Below are positions 61,146 to 64,000 of a stretch of 64,000 nt of DNA, piece by piece (position 1 is the first letter of the stretch; the number at the start of each line of letters is the position of its first letter). The notes beneath the pieces were generated by a model. That model saw only the letters and a list, made by a program, of their open reading frames with translations. It was not told the origin of the DNA and searched no databases. Both the position numbers and the translations under genes were made by a program. Origin of the DNA: Dinoroseobacter sp049800835 (lineage in GTDB: Bacteria; Pseudomonadota; Alphaproteobacteria; Rhodobacterales; Rhodobacteraceae); the NCBI RefSeq assembly GCF_049800835.1, contig NZ_JBNAFU010000001.1:1240001-1304000 (forward strand), read 5' to 3'.

Positions 61146-61874
61146 ATGCGATTAGAGGGCAAGACCGCCATCGTCACCGGCGGCGGATCGGGGTTCGGCG
61201 CGGGCATCGTGCGCAAGTTCGCGACCGAGGGCGCGCAGGTCTGGGTGGCCGATATCAATCTGGACGCTGCCGAAGCCGTCGCCGCCGAATTTGGCGGAAC
61301 GCCGGTTGCCGTCGATGTGGGTGACGGCACGAGCGTTTCGGACATGGCGGCGCAGACCGGCATTCCCGATATCCTCGTGAACAACGCAGGAATCACCCAT
61401 CTGCCCAAACCGATGGAGGACGTCACCGAGGAGGAGTTCGACCGCGTCCTGACCGTCAACGCCAAGTCGGTCTACCTGAGCGCGCGCGCCTTTGTCCCGG
61501 GTATGAAGGCGCGCGGGTCCGGGGCGATCCTGAACGTCGCCTCCACCGCCGGGCTCAGCCCGCGCCCCCGGCTCAACTGGTACAATGCCTCCAAGGGCTG
61601 GATGATCACCGCGACCAAGGCGATGGCGGTCGAACTCGCCCCTGCGGGCGTTCGGGTCAACGCGCTGGCCCCTGTGGCGGGCGACACGCCGCTGCTCGGG
61701 TCGTTCCTCGGCGAGGACACGCCCGAGATGCGCGCGAAGTTCCTCTCCACCATCCCGCTCGGGCGCTTCTCCACCCCCGAGGATATGGGCAACGCCGCCT
61801 GTTACCTCTGTTCGGACGAGGCCAGCATGATCACCGGCGTGGTGATGGAGGTGGACGGGGGCCGCTGCATATGA
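61146..61874 (+). CDS. SDR-family oxidoreductase
   Basis: 242 residues from the ATG at 61146 (GGGAGGGATACC upstream); the frame is open earlier. Classical SDR: TGGGSGFGAGIVRKFA cofactor loop, DILVNNAGITH, Ser in NVASTAGLSPRPR, and the YNASKGWMITATKAM Tyr/Lys pair, then a C-terminal ASMITGVVMEVDGGRCI. The substrate is unknown. It overlaps the following 104-residue gene by four bases and the P1 peptidase follows in the same manner, so the three are one operon. Confidence 0.9.
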   Translation: MRLEGKTAIVTGGGSGFGAGIVRKFATEGAQVWVADINLDAAEAVAAEFGGTPVAVDVGDGTSVSDMAAQTGIPDILVNNAGITHLPKPMEDVTEEEFDRVLTVNAKSVYLSARAFVPGMKARGSGAILNVASTAGLSPRPRLNWYNASKGWMITATKAMAVELAPAGVRVNALAPVAGDTPLLGSFLGEDTPEMRAKFLSTIPLGRFSTPEDMGNAACYLCSDEASMITGVVMEVDGGRCI

Positions 61875-62185
61875 CCGCCACCCGGCAGCCAGCACGGATT
61901 GCCGTGTTCGCAGGCCAGTTCGCCTCCCAACCGCTTGTCTACGCGCATTTGCTGGATGAGGCCCCCGCGCTGGAGCTTGAGCATGTGGAGGTTTGTCAGG
62001 GCACCGGCCTGCGCGCGCGGCTTGGGGCGTATTTCACGGCCGACCAAGTCACCGACATACTGGTCGGCCTGGGGGAGGTGGACACCTGCGTGCTGATCCT
62101 GCCCGGCGCTGGCACGTTCGAGGGCAGCGCGAAACTCACTGCCCTCGGCATCCACGACGGCACCCTGCTCAGGGCCGCGCCATGA
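61871..62185 (+). CDS. 104-residue protein of unknown function
   Basis: I do not recognise this protein. The ATG overlaps the SDR stop, and its own stop overlaps the peptidase start, so it is held tightly in a three-gene operon. It has alternating hydrophobic strands and glycine turns (IAVFAGQFASQPLVYAHLL, CVLILPGAGTFEGSAKLTAL) that suggest a small alpha/beta fold, and contains two cysteines. It has no signal peptide or membrane segment. Confidence 0.7.
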   Translation: MTATRQPARIAVFAGQFASQPLVYAHLLDEAPALELEHVEVCQGTGLRARLGAYFTADQVTDILVGLGEVDTCVLILPGAGTFEGSAKLTALGIHDGTLLRAAP

Positions 62186-63153
62186 CCCCCGGCCCCAACA
62201 ATCTGATCACGGATGTCGCCGGTCTGAAGGTCGGCAATGCGCAGGACGAACGCCTGAAATCCGGCGTCACGGTCCTGACCGCCGGTGCACCCTTCACCGC
62301 CGGCGTGCATGTGATGGGGGGCGCGCCCGGCACGCGGGAAACCGACCTGCTCGCGCCTGACAAGCTCGTGCAACAGGTCGATGCGCTGGTGCTGTCGGGC
62401 GGGTCTGCGCTCGGCCTGTCGGCAGCCTCCGGTGTGGCCGATGCGCTGCGCGCCGCCAGGCGCGGGTTCGATGTGGGCGGGCAGCGCGTGCCGATCGTGC
62501 CTGCCGCGATCCTCTTTGATCTGCTCAACGGTGGCGGCAAGGACTGGGCGGACAACCCTTATCCCGCGCTTGGGGCTGAGGCGCTCGCGGCAGCGAGCGA
62601 CGTGTTTGATCTGGGCACCGCGGGCGCAGGCGCAGGCGCGACCACCGCGGATCTGAAAGGCGGGCTCGGCTCCGCCTCCACAATTCTGCCGGACGGGACC
62701 ACTGTCGGCGCACTGGTCGCGGTCAACGCGGTCGGGTCCGTCTGCGTGCAAGCCAGCCGGTGTTTCTGGGCCGCCCCGTTCGAACAGGACGGCGAGTTTG
62801 GCGACCTTGGCCACACCACCCCCGACCCGCACGCGATCCCGCCCCTGAAAACCCATCAGCCGGGGCAGGCGACAACCCTCGCCATCGTCGCCACCGACGC
62901 CAAGCTCGACAAAGCCGGATGCACCCGGCTGGCCACGACCGCCCATGACGGGCTCGCCCGCGCGATTGTGCCCGCGCACACGCCCTTTGACGGGGATCTG
63001 GTTTTCGGCGTCTCGTCCGGGGACCGCAACCCTGACCCGGTGCTCCTCAGCCATGCCGCCGCGACCTGCCTCAGCCGCGCGGTTGCCCGGGGCGTCTACC
63101 ACGCGACACCAGCACCCAACGACACGCACCCCTGCTGGAGCGCGCGCGCCTAA
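62182..63153 (+). CDS. P1-family (DmpA-like) peptidase
   Basis: 323 residues from the ATG at 62182. P1 peptidases (L-aminopeptidase/D-esterase, beta-aminopeptidases) are Ntn-hydrolase-like enzymes that cut themselves at a Gly-Ser or similar bond. The N-terminal NLITDVAGLKVGNAQDE, LSGGSALGLSAASGVADAL and TAGAGAGATTADLKGGLGSAS are family motifs; VNAVGSVCVQ holds the candidate autocleavage and nucleophile Ser186. No signal peptide is seen, so it should act in the cytoplasm. It ends by overlapping the convergent hydrolase gene. Confidence 0.88.
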   Translation: MTPGPNNLITDVAGLKVGNAQDERLKSGVTVLTAGAPFTAGVHVMGGAPGTRETDLLAPDKLVQQVDALVLSGGSALGLSAASGVADALRAARRGFDVGGQRVPIVPAAILFDLLNGGGKDWADNPYPALGAEALAAASDVFDLGTAGAGAGATTADLKGGLGSASTILPDGTTVGALVAVNAVGSVCVQASRCFWAAPFEQDGEFGDLGHTTPDPHAIPPLKTHQPGQATTLAIVATDAKLDKAGCTRLATTAHDGLARAIVPAHTPFDGDLVFGVSSGDRNPDPVLLSHAAATCLSRAVARGVYHATPAPNDTHPCWSARA

Positions 63154-63923
63154 CCCAGCAGCGCGTTGGTCAGTGGGCTGTCAGGATCCCGCAGACCGTC
63201 GATCACATCAAAATGGTGCCGCCCGGGAGCAACCCGGTGCCCAGCCTCCCACGCCTCCGCCAGCCAGCGCGCCTGATCGAGGAAGACCGGGCGCTCCTCC
63301 GCCCCGACCCAGATCGTGACGGGAAGATCGGGGCGCGGATGCAGTACGGGGCTTTCGGCGGCACAGACCGCGTCATCCAGATGCAGCGTCTCGCGCATGG
63401 CCGTCTGCATCAGCGGGCGCAGGTCCGACACCGGCGAGATCGGTACGACCCTCGCCAGCCGTGCGCACAGATCGGGCGGCAGAACCGACGCCATGCGCGC
63501 CACCAGATGCCCGCCTGCCGAATGGCCCGCCAACCGGAGCGGCCCTGCAACCCGCGTTGCCGCCGCCTCCACCGCGCGCGTCACGGACGCCGTGATCTGC
63601 GGCAGACCAACTTCCGGACAGAGCGGATAAGACGGCAGCGCAACCGCCCAGCCCCGCAGCAACGGCCCTTTGGCGAAATGCGACCAGAACGACCGATCAA
63701 ACCGCAGCCAGTAGCCCCCATGTACGAATACCACGAGCCCTTGCGCCGCCCCCTCCGGCAGGAACAGGTCAAACGCCTCGCGCGGGTGATCGCCATAAGC
63801 GACGTTCAACTCGGCCCTTGGCCACGCCGCGCGAAAGGCCTCCGCCTCGCGGGTCCAGCGCGCGATATAGTCCTGCGCGCCGGGGATGAAGTCGGCGTTG
63901 TTATAGGCGGCGTCCCAGTCCAT
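63150..63923 (-). CDS. alpha/beta hydrolase (esterase / kynurenine formamidase-like)
   Basis: 257 residues. The oxyanion-hole motif VVFVHGGYWLRFD is at residues 64-76, and the nucleophile elbow is LAGHSAGGHL with Ser135. Candidate acid and base are the Asp near VFLDQARW and the His pair in RHHFDVID. The HGGYW form is typical of arylformamidase-like and short-chain esterases. The substrate is unknown. It is convergent with the P1 peptidase, overlapping by four bases. Confidence 0.85.
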   Translation of the reverse strand: MDWDAAYNNADFIPGAQDYIARWTREAEAFRAAWPRAELNVAYGDHPREAFDLFLPEGAAQGLVVFVHGGYWLRFDRSFWSHFAKGPLLRGWAVALPSYPLCPEVGLPQITASVTRAVEAAATRVAGPLRLAGHSAGGHLVARMASVLPPDLCARLARVVPISPVSDLRPLMQTAMRETLHLDDAVCAAESPVLHPRPDLPVTIWVGAEERPVFLDQARWLAEAWEAGHRVAPGRHHFDVIDGLRDPDSPLTNALLG

Positions 63924-63939
63924 CGCGTTCGGCTCCTGC

Positions 63940-64000
63940 TTGTCCCGCCCGGACGGGCGCTATACTCAGGCACTTAAGACAAGACCAAGGGGAGGGTCCA
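63940..64000 (+). promoter_or_regulatory. promoter and ribosome site of a gene starting at the right edge
   Basis: A TATACT box at 63961-63966 with TTGTCC 15 bases upstream could form a sigma-70-type promoter, and AAGGGGAGGG ends five bases before the window edge. The final base A at 64000 could begin the start codon of the next plus-strand gene. It is divergent from the hydrolase gene. Confidence 0.45.

Overview
The window is GC-rich, tightly packed alphaproteobacterial chromosome. Several marks point to Rhodobacteraceae, most likely the Roseobacter group: a LuxI/LuxR pair beside crotonyl-CoA carboxylase/reductase, ethylmalonyl-CoA pathway genes beside succinate dehydrogenase, and an mdh-sucCD-sucAB-lpd TCA block. 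Assignment to a genus is not possible from the sequence alone. I saw no rRNA, tRNA, CRISPR array, insertion sequence or prophage.

0-12.98 kb is housekeeping. It holds the end of a ComM/YifB ATPase, the rsmI-yraN-gshB operon, an LpoA-like lipoprotein followed by glnD and murJ, a rhomboid-fold protein that has lost its catalytic residues, trpS, a 49-residue unknown protein, a universal stress protein, and the overlapping nfu-tsaB-rimI set. 13.1-17.9 kb is a four-gene BMP-type (nucleoside-like) ABC importer. 18.0-19.6 kb is a TauE/SafE permease with a TIGR02186 partner.

19.7-23.7 kb is a minus-strand quorum-sensing block: a small ORF, luxR, luxI, a RecD-like helicase and an SDR. It is followed by ethylmalonyl-CoA pathway genes (ccr at 24-25.3 kb, ecm at 27-29 kb) with a lysophospholipid-type acyltransferase between them. 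29-32 kb holds two secreted proteins, purine nucleoside phosphorylase, an aldo/keto reductase and a small membrane protein. 32-35.5 kb is sdhCDAB. 35.7-37.2 kb has two c-type cytochromes. 37.2-39.8 kb is an mcl2-nnrU-DUF1737-mch operon, which supplies two more ethylmalonyl-CoA pathway enzymes.

40.2-54 kb is TCA-cycle DNA: mdh, sucC, sucD, sucA, sucB and lpd. Unrelated small genes are threaded between them (a family 25 glycosyltransferase, secreted proteins, DUF805, two MAPEG proteins). The sdh and sucC promoter regions each carry two GTGATCAC palindromes exactly 21 bp apart, which looks like a shared operator. Acetyl-CoA assimilation through crotonyl-CoA to malate and succinyl-CoA, and oxidation of those C4 acids, are therefore encoded side by side.

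54-61 kb looks accessory and partly decayed: an MscS channel, a broken ORF region, a DUF1254 protein divergent from an AraC regulator, a cysteine-free protein that reads as a jacalin-like lectin fused to an aerolysin-like pore module, and an Asp/Glu racemase homologue interrupted by an in-frame TAG. 61.1-63.9 kb holds an SDR, an unknown protein and a P1 peptidase in overlapping order, then a convergent alpha/beta hydrolase. A further gene appears to begin at the right edge.
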